Shown: piece by piece, positions 23,661 to 32,381 of the stretch
Numbering within the stretch: the first letter of the stretch is position 1
Layout: each line of letters begins with the position of its first letter
DNA from: DASUPK01 sp046732465
GTDB taxonomy: Bacteria > Actinomycetota > Thermoleophilia > Solirubrobacterales > 70-9
DNA length: 64,000 bases
Assembly: GCA_046732465.1 (NCBI GenBank)
Contig: JBKPND010000011.1
Span: forward strand, 1 to 64,000
Direction of reading: 5' to 3'
Notes under the pieces: generated by a model
What the model was told of the DNA's origin: nothing
Databases searched by the model: none
Seen by the model: only the letters and a program-made list of their open reading frames with translations
Position numbers and translations under genes: made by a program

Positions 23661-25049
23661 CTAGCCGGCCTCGTCTCCCGAGGCCAGCTGAAGCTCCATC
23701 TCCTCGGTCGAGCCCGGCTCGACCCGAACCTCGCGCGGCTCGAGCGGCTGGCGGTAGAGCCAATACAGCAGCGAGCAGAGCAACGCGGAGGCCCCCAGGT
23801 ACCCGATCTCCACGCGGTGGAAGTCGTTGTCGACGATCGGGACCAGCATCCAGACCACGAAGGCAACTGCGCAGCCCACGAAGCACATCGAGGCCCGGCG
23901 GACCTGTCCCTTGGCCAGTGCGGCCTGGTTCAGCGTGGCGGCCGAGAGATAGACGCCCATCCCGATGCTGACGATGACCAGGTCGACCCGCTGGTAGGTG
24001 TGCTTCTTGCCGAAGGCGATCTGCATCAGCTCGGGTCCGGCGATCAGCATCGCCACCGTGACCAGGCCCGCGAACGCGGCGATCGCGAGAATCGTTACCC
24101 GTACCGAAGCCCGGAAGTCCTTCTCGTTGCCCTGGGAGCCGAGCGTGGTGAGGTGGGGGAGGAGGCTGGTCTGAACGGCCTGGAAGAGCTGCAGCGGCGC
24201 CCTGGCGATCATCAGCACGTTGAAGATGTAGCCCGCCGCGGCGGCGCCTGCGGTGGCGTTGACGAGCAGGTTCCCAGCGTTGAAGAGCGTCTGCTCCGAG
24301 AGCATGATCAGGAACACGCCGCCGGCGAACCGGCCGCCGCGAGCGAGGGTGAACTCGTCGGTGGTGGCGCTCTCCGGCGGGCCGGCGTCCGCCTTCGGAG
24401 ATTCAGCCTCGGCCCCGAACCGGCGCAGGAAGGCGAATGGGACCACGATGAGCGAGAGGGTCGGGGCCGCGACGATGCCCAGCGCGACCGCCGTCTGGCC
24501 GGACGCGATGCCGATCGCGACGGCGGTCGGGAACGCCGTCCGGGCGACCGACTCGCAGATGATCTGAAGGGCGTAGATCGTCAGGCGGTGGCTGCCGGCG
24601 AGAAAGCCGCGAGCGAAATAGCTCGCGCCGTAGGCGGTAACCGCGGCGACCCCGATCCAGTAGAGCGTCGTGTTCCCGTGCAGAAGGTGGTCGGTGATCG
24701 GGCCCTTCAGCGCCAGCGCCACCACGTCGAAGGCGACCGCGACGCCGACCTGGATCGTGGCCGCGACCCGGACCGTGCGTGCGATCGAGGTGCCGTGGGC
24801 CAGGTTCTCGGAGACGGTGCGCGAGAGAAGCTGCTCGACCGGCCGCTGCAGGATCGAGATGACGATGAACACCGAGACCCAGAGCACCGTCACCTCTCCG
24901 TACTGATCGCGCGACAGCTCGTGCGAGGCGATCGCGAAGTAGAGGTAGGTGATCAGCCCCGTGATCCCGACCCCGACGGAGAGCAGGCTGGCGCGACGCC
25001 CGTAGCTCCTCGCCTCGTCAGTCGCCCGCACTCGCCCCAGTCTCGGCAT
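23661..25049 (-). CDS. Polysaccharide-type flippase (MOP/MATE superfamily membrane protein)
   Basis: A 462-residue protein with about 12 membrane segments, beginning with a short basic N-terminus. It resembles the Wzx/oligosaccharide flippase branch of the MOP superfamily: YGRRASLLSVGVGITGLITYLYFAIASHELSRDQYGE at the start contains the family's first helices, and LFQAVQTSLLPHLTTLG the mid-protein repeat. A charged loop around residues 215-235 separates two halves. Substrate (lipid-linked sugar or lipid II) unknown. A TAAGGT hexamer lies 8 nt before ATG 25049 on the minus strand. Confidence 0.78.
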   Translation of the reverse strand: MPRLGRVRATDEARSYGRRASLLSVGVGITGLITYLYFAIASHELSRDQYGEVTVLWVSVFIVISILQRPVEQLLSRTVSENLAHGTSIARTVRVAATIQVGVAVAFDVVALALKGPITDHLLHGNTTLYWIGVAAVTAYGASYFARGFLAGSHRLTIYALQIICESVARTAFPTAVAIGIASGQTAVALGIVAAPTLSLIVVPFAFLRRFGAEAESPKADAGPPESATTDEFTLARGGRFAGGVFLIMLSEQTLFNAGNLLVNATAGAAAAGYIFNVLMIARAPLQLFQAVQTSLLPHLTTLGSQGNEKDFRASVRVTILAIAAFAGLVTVAMLIAGPELMQIAFGKKHTYQRVDLVIVSIGMGVYLSAATLNQAALAKGQVRRASMCFVGCAVAFVVWMLVPIVDNDFHRVEIGYLGASALLCSLLYWLYRQPLEPREVRVEPGSTEEMELQLASGDEAG

Positions 25050-25111
25050 GACGGGGAACCTTACGGCGAGCGCTCGACCCGACTTCGGTCGCGCTCAGCC
25101 GTGGCGGGGTC

Positions 25112-25144
25112 TAGAATCACTGGTTGACTGACCAGTCAATCAGT
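25112..25144 (+). promoter_or_regulatory. Candidate riboflavin operon promoter with palindromic operator
   Basis: TAGAAT (25112-25117) is a strong -10 match; the predicted start is near 25124. The palindrome TTGACTG-AC-CAGTCAA (25124-25139) sits on that start, and flanking ACTG (25119-25122) and CAGT (25141-25144) extend the symmetry to 26 bp with one further mismatched pair. The length and style fit a TetR-type dimer operator. As RNA it could instead form a short hairpin. No regulator gene is adjacent. Confidence 0.5.
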
Positions 25145-25171
25145 CGCAACCCCTCTACGAAGGAGGCGAGG

Positions 25172-26302
25172 TTGCCTACGGTCGGCACCGAACAGGACGC
25201 ACCGCACCTGCGCCGGGCCCTCGAGCTCGCGGAGGGCGGTCGGGGGCGGGTCAGCCCCAACCCGATGGTCGGCGCGGTACTCGTCCGCGACGGCGAGGTG
25301 ATCGGGGAGGGATTCCACGCGGTATACGGCGAGCTGCACGCCGAGCGGGCGGCGATCGAGGACGCCCAGGAGCGCGGCGAGGACCCCGCGGGGTCGACGA
25401 TCTACGTCACGCTCGAGCCCTGCGCGCACACCGGGCGCCAGCCTCCCTGCACCGAGGCGATCCTCGAGGCCGGGATCTCCCGCGTCGTCTACGCGTCCGA
25501 GGACCCCACCGAGAAGGCCTCGGGGCGCGGGCCGGGCATCCTCCGCGATGGCGGCGTCGAGGTCGAGCTGGCGGGCGGGCCCGAGGCCGCGGCGGCCCGA
25601 CTACTCAACCAGCCCTTCCGCAAGCTCGCCCGCACCGGCCGGCCCCTGGTCACCTACAAGGTGGCCATGTCCCTCGACGGCCGCGTCGCCTCGCCCACCG
25701 GCGACTCGCGCTGGATCTCCAGCACCGAGAGCCGCGAGCTCGTCCACCGCTGGCGGGAGGAGTGCGACGCCGTCGCGGTCGGCATAGGCACCGCCCTCGC
25801 CGACGACCCGCTGCTCACGACCCGGCTGGAGGAGGAATCCGAGCAGCCGACCCGGGTCCTCTTCGATTCGCACGCCCGGCTGCCGGCGGACTCAGCGCTC
25901 GTGAACTCGATCGACGAGGCGCCGCTGATCGTCGTTTGCGCCCCCGAGGCGCCCTCCGCCCAGCGCGACGCGCTAGAGCGGGCCGGTGCCGAGGTGATCG
26001 TGGCCCCCGGCCGAACCCCCGGGGCGCGCCTCGAGGCCGCGCTCGACGAGCTCGGCCGCCGCGAGATCCAGGACCTGCTGGTTGAGGGCGGCCCGACCCT
26101 CGCCGGCGCGCTCTTCGACGCGGGCGAGATCGACGAGATGCGTATCTTCGTCGCGCCGGTGCTGGTCGGCGCCGCCGGGGCCCGCGCCGTCCTCGAGGGC
26201 GAGGGCGTCGCGCGGATCGCCGACGGGGCCCGGCCGCTGGCGACGAGCTCCGACCAGGTCGGCGAGGACATCCTGATCCGCGCGAGGCTGCGGGAGTGGT
26301 GA
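25172..26302 (+). CDS. ribD: Bifunctional riboflavin deaminase/reductase RibD
   Basis: A 376-residue fusion. The deaminase domain carries VSPNPMVGAVLV, HAERAAIEDA (zinc His, catalytic Glu) and LEPCAHTGRQPPCTEAI (zinc Cys pair); the reductase domain from about residue 150 has TYKVAMSLDGRVAS, SRWISS and LLVEGGPTLAGAL. It converts the GTP-cyclohydrolase product in two steps. TTG 25172 is chosen because AGGAGG lies 5 nt upstream; an in-frame TTG at 25124 lies at leaderless distance from TAGAAT but inside the palindrome. Confidence 0.94.
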   Translation: MPTVGTEQDAPHLRRALELAEGGRGRVSPNPMVGAVLVRDGEVIGEGFHAVYGELHAERAAIEDAQERGEDPAGSTIYVTLEPCAHTGRQPPCTEAILEAGISRVVYASEDPTEKASGRGPGILRDGGVEVELAGGPEAAAARLLNQPFRKLARTGRPLVTYKVAMSLDGRVASPTGDSRWISSTESRELVHRWREECDAVAVGIGTALADDPLLTTRLEEESEQPTRVLFDSHARLPADSALVNSIDEAPLIVVCAPEAPSAQRDALERAGAEVIVAPGRTPGARLEAALDELGRREIQDLLVEGGPTLAGALFDAGEIDEMRIFVAPVLVGAAGARAVLEGEGVARIADGARPLATSSDQVGEDILIRARLREW

Positions 26303-26309
26303 GCGGCTG

Positions 26310-26930
26310 ATGTTCACCGGAATCGTCAAGGAGCTCGGCACGGTCGAGGCGGTGGAGAGCTCGGCCGACGGCGCGCGCCTGTGGGTCACGGCGGAGCTCG
26401 CCGCCGAACTGGGCGAGGGGGATTCCGTCGCGGTCGACGGCGCCTGCCTGACGGCCACCTCGGTCTCGGGCGGCGTTTTCGAGGCGGACGTCATGCACCA
26501 GACGCTCGAGCTGACCACGCTCGGCCAACTCGAGTCCGGCTCCCGCGTCAACCTCGAGCTGCCGCTGCGCGCGGCCGACCGGCTGGGCGGTCACATGGTC
26601 CAGGGGCACGTCGACGGGACCGGGACCGTCGCCGAGGTCGCCGAGGACGGCTTCGCGAAGCGGCTCCGCCTCGAGCTTCCCGAGGAGCTTCTTCCGTACG
26701 TCGTCGAGCACGGCTCGATCGCGATCGAGGGCGTCAGCCTGACGGTCGCCGCGCTCGCCGACGAGGGCGTCGAGGTCTCCCTGATCCCGGAGACGCTGGA
26801 GCGCACCACCCTGGGCGGCGTCGAGGTCGGCGACCGCCTCAACGTCGAATGCGACGTGCTCGCCCGATACGTCCGCCGCCAGCTGGGGGCCGACGCGAGC
26901 CTGTCACCCTTTGCAAGCGATAAGGAGTAG
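26310..26930 (+). CDS. ribE: Riboflavin synthase, alpha subunit
   Basis: A 206-residue protein with the two lumazine-binding repeats: MFTGIVKELGTV and VDGACLTATSV in the first, GGHMVQGHVDGTGTV and IEGVSLTVAAL in the second. It dismutates 6,7-dimethyl-8-ribityllumazine into riboflavin. Seven bases separate it from ribD. Called ribC in E. coli nomenclature. The end is followed by TAAGGAG, the ribosome binding site of ribBA. Confidence 0.95.
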   Translation: MFTGIVKELGTVEAVESSADGARLWVTAELAAELGEGDSVAVDGACLTATSVSGGVFEADVMHQTLELTTLGQLESGSRVNLELPLRAADRLGGHMVQGHVDGTGTVAEVAEDGFAKRLRLELPEELLPYVVEHGSIAIEGVSLTVAALADEGVEVSLIPETLERTTLGGVEVGDRLNVECDVLARYVRRQLGADASLSPFASDKE

Positions 26931-26934
26931 ATGG

Positions 26935-28293
26935 ATGGCCACCGAGGAGCGAAAGCTGACCGAGACCAAGAGGGACACCACCTTCGCCACGATCGAGGAG
27001 GCGATCGAGGACATCCGCCGCGGGCGGATGGTCGTCGTCTGCGACGACGAGAACCGGGAGAACGAGGGCGACCTGACGATGGCCGCCCAGTTCGCCACCC
27101 CGGAGGCGATCAACTTCATGGCGACGCACGGCCGCGGCCTGATCTGCCTGGCGCTCACCGACGAGCGCTGCCAGGAGCTCGGCCTCAACCTGATGGCGGC
27201 CAAGAACGAGGCACCCTTCCAGACCGCTTTCACGGTCTCCGTCGAGGCGCGGGAGGGAGTGACCACCGGGATCTCGGCCGCTGACCGGGCACGCACGATC
27301 CAGGTCGCCATCGACCCCCACTCACAGCCGCAGGACCTGGTGCAGCCCGGCCACGTGTTCCCGCTGAAGGCGAAGGACGGCGGCGTCCTCGAGCGCACCG
27401 GCCAGACCGAGGCGGCCGTCGACCTCGCCCGCCTCGCCGGCCTGATCCCGGCGGGCGTGATCTGCGAGGTGATGAACGAGGACGGGACCATGGCGCGAGT
27501 CCCCGACCTGGTCGACTACTGCTCAAGGCACGACCTGAAGATGATCACCGTCGCCGACCTGATCGCCTACCGGCGGCGCACCGAGAAGCTGGTCGAGCGG
27601 ATCGTCTCGACCAAGCTGCCGACCGCCTTCGGGGAGTTCACGGCCGTCGGCTACCGGTCGCTGATCGACGACAAGCACCACGTCGCGATGGTCAAGGGCG
27701 ATGTCGCCGGCTCCGAGGACGTCCTCGTTCGGGTCCATTCGGAGTGCCTCACCGGCGACGTCTTCCACTCGCTGCGCTGCGACTGCGGGGAGCAGCTCGA
27801 GGCCGCACTCGCCAACATCGAGCGGGAGGGCAAGGGCGTCCTGCTCTACCTGTCCCAGGAGGGCCGCGGCATCGGCCTGCTCAACAAGCTGCGCGCCTAC
27901 AAGCTGCAGGAGGAGGGTCTCGACACCGTCGACGCCAACCTCAAGCTCGGCCTCCCGGCCGACCTGCGCGACTACGGGATCGGCGCCCAGATCCTGGTCG
28001 ACCTCGGGCTGTCGAGCATCCGCATCCTGACCAACAACCCGAAGAAGATCCTCGGCCTGGAGGGCTATGGCCTCTCGGTCTCCGATCAGGTGCCGATCCA
28101 GGCGGTGCCCAACCCGCACAACGAGGCCTATCTGAGGGCGAAGCGCGACCGGCTCGGGCACGCGCTCCATCACCAGGGGCTGCCGCTCGACGAGCAGCTG
28201 CTCTATGAGGAGCACCGCAAGGACGAGGAGAACCGCCGCGAGGGCGGGGGCGGCAGAGGGGAACTTGACGAGGGCTATCCGCCCGGCGACTAG
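26935..28293 (+). CDS. ribBA: Bifunctional RibBA: DHBP synthase / GTP cyclohydrolase II
   Basis: A 452-residue fusion. The RibB half (to about residue 205) has DDENRENEGDL and GTMARVPDL and makes dihydroxybutanone phosphate; the RibA half has HSECLTGDVFHSLRCDCGEQL (three zinc Cys), SQEGRGIGL and LTNNPKK and opens GTP. Both sets of residues look intact. A C-terminal Glu/Arg/Gly-rich tail of about 35 residues is unusual. ATG 26935 follows AAGGAG by 7 nt; an in-frame TTG at 26911 overlaps ribE. Confidence 0.96.
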   Translation: MATEERKLTETKRDTTFATIEEAIEDIRRGRMVVVCDDENRENEGDLTMAAQFATPEAINFMATHGRGLICLALTDERCQELGLNLMAAKNEAPFQTAFTVSVEAREGVTTGISAADRARTIQVAIDPHSQPQDLVQPGHVFPLKAKDGGVLERTGQTEAAVDLARLAGLIPAGVICEVMNEDGTMARVPDLVDYCSRHDLKMITVADLIAYRRRTEKLVERIVSTKLPTAFGEFTAVGYRSLIDDKHHVAMVKGDVAGSEDVLVRVHSECLTGDVFHSLRCDCGEQLEAALANIEREGKGVLLYLSQEGRGIGLLNKLRAYKLQEEGLDTVDANLKLGLPADLRDYGIGAQILVDLGLSSIRILTNNPKKILGLEGYGLSVSDQVPIQAVPNPHNEAYLRAKRDRLGHALHHQGLPLDEQLLYEEHRKDEENRREGGGGRGELDEGYPPGD

Positions 28294-28310
28294 ACGCGGT
28301 CGGATCCGGA

Positions 28311-28316
28311 TAGGTT
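28311..28316 (+). promoter_or_regulatory. Candidate leaderless -10 box of ribH
   Basis: TAGGTT is followed by 6 nt and ATG 28323, with no SD. It suggests that ribH can be transcribed separately from ribD-ribE-ribBA. Confidence 0.5.
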
Positions 28317-28322
28317 CCGGCC

Positions 28323-28811
28323 ATGGCCGAGGGCGATGCGTCCTACGAGCAGTTCACCGACGAGGAGCGCGAGGCGCTCTCGCGCAGCGAGTTCGCGGTC
28401 TGCGTGGCGACCTTCTACGAGGACCTCGCCGAGCGGCTGCTGAACGGCGCCACGGTCGGCTTCGATCTCGGCGGGGTGAGTGAGGCTTCGACCCACACCT
28501 ACCGGGTCCCCGGGTCGTACGAGCTGCCCTTCGCCGCCAAGCTCTGCGCCGAGTCCGGTCGCTTCGCCGGGGTCGCCTGTCTCGGCGTCGTGATCCGCGG
28601 CGAGACCAGCCACTACGACCACGTCTGCAACGAGGTCGCCTCCGGCATCCAGCGCGTCCAGCTCGACACCGGCGTGCCGTGCGCCTTCGGAGTGATCACA
28701 GCCGAGAACATGGACCAGGCGCTGGCGAGATCCGGTGGCGACAAGCGCGATCAGGGCCGCGGGGCGGCGATCGTCGCGATGCGGATGTCGCTGCTGAAGG
28801 ACGCCATCTAG
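28323..28811 (+). CDS. ribH: 6,7-dimethyl-8-ribityllumazine synthase
   Basis: A 162-residue lumazine synthase joining the RibA/D and RibB products. Motifs: FYEDLAERL, VPGSYELPFAAK, VVIRGETSHYDHVCNEV (catalytic His) and FGVITAENMDQALAR. The N-terminal arm (about 20 acidic residues) is slightly long. It completes the riboflavin set in this window. ATG 28323 is 29 nt after ribBA. Confidence 0.95.
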   Translation: MAEGDASYEQFTDEEREALSRSEFAVCVATFYEDLAERLLNGATVGFDLGGVSEASTHTYRVPGSYELPFAAKLCAESGRFAGVACLGVVIRGETSHYDHVCNEVASGIQRVQLDTGVPCAFGVITAENMDQALARSGGDKRDQGRGAAIVAMRMSLLKDAI

Positions 28812-28830
28812 CGGCTATCCTGCTCCGCCC

Positions 28831-29025
28831 ATGGCCAAGGTCTGTCACAGCTGCGGCAAGCGCCCCGCCTTCGGCAACTCGCGCAGCCACTCGATGGTCG
28901 CGACCCGGCGGCGCTTCAACCCGAACCTCCAGAAGGTCCGCATCAAGGAGGAGAACGGCCGCACCCGGCGCGTTTACGTCTGCGCCCGCTGTCTGAAGTC
29001 CAACAAGGTCACCAAGGCCGCCTGA
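28831..29025 (+). CDS. rpmB: 50S ribosomal protein L28
   Basis: A 64-residue L28: AKVCHSCGKRPAFGNSRSHS, RRRFNPNLQKVR and YVCARCLKSNKV. Two Cys pairs (CHSC and CARC) are conserved, so this is the zinc-binding form. TATCCT at 28816-28821 ends 9 nt before the ATG and no SD is seen, suggesting an almost leaderless message. Upstream of the DAK2 gene, as in many Gram-positive bacteria. Confidence 0.96.
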   Translation: MAKVCHSCGKRPAFGNSRSHSMVATRRRFNPNLQKVRIKEENGRTRRVYVCARCLKSNKVTKAA

Positions 29026-29070
29026 CCCACAACACGGCGTCCCGGCCTCTAGGGTTCTGGACTGGTCCCC

Positions 29071-30696
29071 ATGGCCGATCCCTCGATAGAGCGATTCCGG
29101 CGAGTCGTCAGCGCGGCAGCTACCCACCTCGAGGAGCGACGCAAGGAGGTCAACGACCTCAACGTGTTCCCCGTCGCCGACGGCGACACCGGCGACAACA
29201 TGGCGCTCACGCTGCGCGCCGTGAGCGACGAGCTCGATCGCCTCGACGGCCAGATGGTCGACGAGATCGGCCGCACCGAGCTGGTGAACGCCCTCGCGCG
29301 GGCGGCGCTGATGGGAGCCCGCGGGAACTCGGGAGTGATCCTCAGCCAGATCGTCCGCGGCGCGGCGGAGGAACTCGCCAGCCGGCCCGGCGAGCTCGTC
29401 GACCCGATGCTGGTCGCGGCGGCGTTCGCGCGCGCTGCCGACGCTGCATACGAATCGGTTCGCGAGCCCGCGGAGGGCACGATGCTGACCGTCTTCCGCG
29501 AGATGGCCCATTCGATCTCCCGGCGCCTCGCGCACATGGATGAGACGCGGCTGTCCCCCGACGCCACCCCTGCCGAGCAGGACACGCTCCTAGCGGAGCT
29601 GCTCGAGGACGCGGTGCGCGACGGCGAGGCCGCGGTCGCCCGGACGCCTGAGCAGCTCGAGATCCTGCGCGACTCCGGGGTCGTCGACGCGGGCGCCTAC
29701 GGCCTGGTCGTGATCCTCGCGGGCGTGGTCGCTGGGCTGCGCGGCGACACCTCGACGCCCTCGAGCCTCCAGCACCACGCGCCGGCGAGCGACACGCGGC
29801 CGCACCACGAGGACTCCCGCTACCGCTACTGCACCAACTTCATCGTCACCGGTTCGGCGCTCGACAGCCGCTCGTTCGTGCCGCGACTGGAGGAGCTCGG
29901 CGACTCCGTCCTCGTCGTCGGCGACGAGGCGACGCTCAAGGTTCACGTGCACACGGACGAGCCGGAGGCCGCGATGGCCCTCTTCGAGGGGACGGCAGAC
30001 GTCTCGCAGCTCGACGTAGCCGACATGCGCGAGCAGATCGCGGAGCGCACGGCGCGTCTCCAGGCGGGTCGCTGTGCGGCGGTCGCCGTGGTGGCCGGGC
30101 GCGGCATGCGCGAGCTCTACGAAGGGCTCGGGGCGTTCGTGGTCGACGGCGGCGACACCTTCAACCCCTCCATCTACGACCTGCTCGCGGCGATCCACGA
30201 GGTTCCGGCGGAGGAGGTCCTCGTCTTCCCGAACAACCCGAACGTGACGATGGCGGCCGAGCGCGCCGCCGAGCTCTCGGACAAGCAGGCGCGCGTGGTC
30301 GACTGCACCTCCCAGCAGGCAGGCGTGGCAGCGCTCGTCGAGCTCAACCCGCACGCATCGATCGACGAGAACGAGGAGAGGATCGCCTCATCGCTGAGTG
30401 GAATCCGCTCGGGCTCGGTGGCACCGGCCTCACGCGACGACAACAGGGGACGGTTCGTAACCGGCGACGCCGTCGGCTTCGTGAGCGAGGAGATCGTCGC
30501 CTGGGGCGGCGCCGGGTCGACCCTGAGCGAGACCATGACCCGCCTCGCGGAGGGGGCGGAGATCCTCACGGTGATCGCCGGGGACGGGGCACCGATGTCC
30601 CTCACCGAGCTCGAGGGCCTCGCCCCTGAGGGCGTCGAACTAGAGCTGCACGAGGGCGGCCAGCCGAACTACTGGTGGCTGCTCGCGGCGCAGTAG
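29071..30696 (+). CDS. fakA: DAK2-domain kinase, FakA/YloV-like
   Basis: A 541-residue protein. The N-terminal DAK2 nucleotide-binding domain shows NVFPVADGDTGDNMALTL and ALMGARGNSGVILSQIVRG, with Asp residues for Mg-ATP. The C-terminal half (YCTNFIVTG, LKVHVHTDEP, VVAGRGMRELYEGLG, FPNNPNV) matches the YloV/FakA group, which in Firmicutes phosphorylates fatty acids bound to FakB. No FakB gene is in the window, so the substrate is inferred. The order rpmB-DAK2-recG is conserved but here interrupted before recG. Confidence 0.85.
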   Translation: MADPSIERFRRVVSAAATHLEERRKEVNDLNVFPVADGDTGDNMALTLRAVSDELDRLDGQMVDEIGRTELVNALARAALMGARGNSGVILSQIVRGAAEELASRPGELVDPMLVAAAFARAADAAYESVREPAEGTMLTVFREMAHSISRRLAHMDETRLSPDATPAEQDTLLAELLEDAVRDGEAAVARTPEQLEILRDSGVVDAGAYGLVVILAGVVAGLRGDTSTPSSLQHHAPASDTRPHHEDSRYRYCTNFIVTGSALDSRSFVPRLEELGDSVLVVGDEATLKVHVHTDEPEAAMALFEGTADVSQLDVADMREQIAERTARLQAGRCAAVAVVAGRGMRELYEGLGAFVVDGGDTFNPSIYDLLAAIHEVPAEEVLVFPNNPNVTMAAERAAELSDKQARVVDCTSQQAGVAALVELNPHASIDENEERIASSLSGIRSGSVAPASRDDNRGRFVTGDAVGFVSEEIVAWGGAGSTLSETMTRLAEGAEILTVIAGDGAPMSLTELEGLAPEGVELELHEGGQPNYWWLLAAQ

Positions 30697-30724
30697 CCGG
30701 TCGTTCGGTTCCTGACCGATGGGG

Positions 30725-30753
30725 TTGACATTGTCCGGCGGCTGGAAGAGGAT
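30725..30753 (+). promoter_or_regulatory. Candidate -35/-10 promoter upstream of secreted protein gene
   Basis: A perfect TTGACA (30725-30730) is followed, 17 nt later, by the weak -10 GAGGAT (30748-30753). The 143-nt gap after the DAK2 gene holds no other gene. A TACTCG at 30758 is an alternative -10 at poor spacing. Confidence 0.4.
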
Positions 30754-30839
30754 CGGTACTCGAACCGGGGCATACCAAAGGGGAGAGCCTCGACTACTCG
30801 GCCGCGGCCCGTCTCGTGCGGCGGCACTTAGGAGGGAAG

Positions 30840-31361
30840 ATGAAGAGGATTCTTCGACGCCCGTCGCCTGCGATGGTCGTTGCCATCGTGGCGCTGATCG
30901 CGGCGCTTGGCGGCACCGCGATCGCGGGTGGATTCATCACCAAGAAGAAGGCCAAGAAGATCGCGGCCAACCAGGTCAACAAACTGGCGCCGGGTCTCTC
31001 GGTGAAGCACGCGGACACCTCGGGCAGCGCGGACAGCGCGAAGCACGCGGACAGCGCAACCGCTGCGGATAGCGCGAAGAAGGCCGACAACCTTCTGGCG
31101 GCCAAGGTCTCCAGCACCGGGACTCTCCAATTCGCGTCGGAGGACGGCATCAGCGTGCAGCCCCACACCGGGGGATCTGCGGTCTACGGCGTCCTCTTTC
31201 CGCGGGATATCAGCAACTGCGCCATCACGACTGGCGCGCAGGCCGGCGGCCGTGAGATCGCCGCGTTCCAGTCAGCCAGTAACAACAGGGTGGGCGTGTT
31301 GACCTTCAATTCCGCCGGCGCAGGAGCGGATTTCGGGTTCTCGCTGATGCTCGTCTGCTGA
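30840..31361 (+). CDS. Secreted protein with Ala-Asp-Ser repeats, unknown function
   Basis: A 173-residue exported protein. The N-terminus KRILRRPSPAMVVAIVALIA is a signal/anchor of the kind abundant in Solirubrobacterales. Residues around 45-80 hold imperfect repeats of HADS/SADSA/AADSAKKADN type, followed by a globular C-terminal part with a Cys in NCAITTG and one at the very end (LMLVC). GGAGGG at 30831-30836 precedes ATG 30840; a GTG at 30816 is in frame. Probably a surface or spacer protein; no domain identified. Confidence 0.65.
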   Translation: MKRILRRPSPAMVVAIVALIAALGGTAIAGGFITKKKAKKIAANQVNKLAPGLSVKHADTSGSADSAKHADSATAADSAKKADNLLAAKVSSTGTLQFASEDGISVQPHTGGSAVYGVLFPRDISNCAITTGAQAGGREIAAFQSASNNRVGVLTFNSAGAGADFGFSLMLVC

Positions 31362-31374
31362 GCGGGAACGCAGT

Positions 31375-31839
31375 TTGCTGACCTCTATTCGTGACGGGGG
31401 GCGGTCGGTTCCGGCCGCCCCCCGTGCATCACTCGCGACCGCGTCTCGGCTGGCGGCGCTCCTCGCGGTCGTACTCGTCGTCCAGGGGTGCGGCTCCTCG
31501 GGCGACTCCTCCGAGCCTGCGCAGGTGAGCATTCCGTCGGTGACCGCTCCTTCGATCGCTCACCCGGATAAGCACGCGACGACGACAACGACCAATGCCG
31601 AGGTCGCAACCCAGCCGTCAGAGAAGCAGGCGCGGTCAGAAGATGCGGAGTCCGGAACGCAAGCCGCCGGCGATCAGGACACGGCCGGTGGAGGTGGATC
31701 GGGTGGATCGGATGGCGGCACGTCCGATGCGGCCGGGGACACGAAACGGGCCGGAAGCGGAGCTCAGTCCGGGACGTCCGAATCCACGGCGCAGGCCGAG
31801 TCCACGGCGCGGGCGGATCAGAAGCGTGCCGGCGGCTGA
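31375..31839 (+). CDS. Low-complexity lipoprotein
   Basis: A 154-residue protein with a lipobox (LLAVVLVVQGC, Cys near residue 40) and then a low-complexity Ser/Thr/Gly/Asp/Gln tail including five Thr in a row and Gly-Gly-Ser-Gly runs. It is probably lipid-anchored with a disordered extracellular stretch. The start TTG 31375 lacks a good SD. Fourteen bases follow the previous secreted protein, so the two may be cotranscribed. Confidence 0.5.
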   Translation: MLTSIRDGGRSVPAAPRASLATASRLAALLAVVLVVQGCGSSGDSSEPAQVSIPSVTAPSIAHPDKHATTTTTNAEVATQPSEKQARSEDAESGTQAAGDQDTAGGGGSGGSDGGTSDAAGDTKRAGSGAQSGTSESTAQAESTARADQKRAGG

Positions 31840-31842
31840 GGG

Positions 31843-32328
31843 CTACCAGCCCTCAGACCCCGGCTCTCCCTTGAACGGGCCCTCGATCTCCTCGGTGATC
31901 CAGCCGCCGTAGTAGGCGCCGGGCTGCGGCCCCACCAGCTCGTCATCGAGGTAAGCGGCGTCCACTCGCCTCGCGTAGAAGGCCAGGTGATCGGTGAGCT
32001 GCTCGAAGCGCGGCTTCGGCTTCGGATAGAACCAGGCGACCCTATTGGCCCGCTTGCCGCCGGCCTCGGCGTGGACGTAGGAGGCCGTTCCCTTCCACTC
32101 GCAGTAGGTGTGGGCGTCATCGCCCGCCTCGATCAGCACGTCCTCCCGGACGTCCTCGCGCGGGATGTAGATCGTCGGAGGGCTGGCCGTCTCGAGCACC
32201 CGCAGCGCCCGGTCGCTCTCGGCGATGGTCTCGCCCCCGAGGACGATCCGAACATGACGGTCGACCGGCTCCACCCGTGGTGGGCGCGGGTAGTCCCAGA
32301 CGGATTCCTTGGCTCTCTGCGTCTTCAT
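31843..32328 (-). CDS. DUF427 family protein
   Basis: A 161-residue protein with the DUF427 pattern: SVWDYPRPPRVEPVDRHVRIV, RALRVLETASPPTIYIPREDV, HTYCEWKGTASYVHA and NRVAWFYPKP, FYARRVDAAYLDDE. Structures of this family are beta-barrels; no biochemical role is established to my knowledge. ATG 32328 is chosen; another ATG at 32352 adds eight residues. It converges with the lipoprotein gene, with 3 nt between stops. Confidence 0.8.
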   Translation of the reverse strand: MKTQRAKESVWDYPRPPRVEPVDRHVRIVLGGETIAESDRALRVLETASPPTIYIPREDVREDVLIEAGDDAHTYCEWKGTASYVHAEAGGKRANRVAWFYPKPKPRFEQLTDHLAFYARRVDAAYLDDELVGPQPGAYYGGWITEEIEGPFKGEPGSEGW

Positions 32329-32381
32329 CTTCAGCGGTCCCGCGGGGTGCATCCAACGTTACGCCTAGCCTCTGTCCGGCT

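Noticed and set aside
23412..25127. 571-codon plus-strand frame opposite the flippase gene
   Set aside because: Charged low-complexity shadow; the minus strand encodes a coherent multi-pass membrane protein.
25050..25171. FMN riboswitch upstream of ribD
   Set aside because: The 122-nt gap lacks the conserved RFN blocks and is too short for the six-stem element; only the palindrome and an SD are seen. A covariance-model search would settle it.
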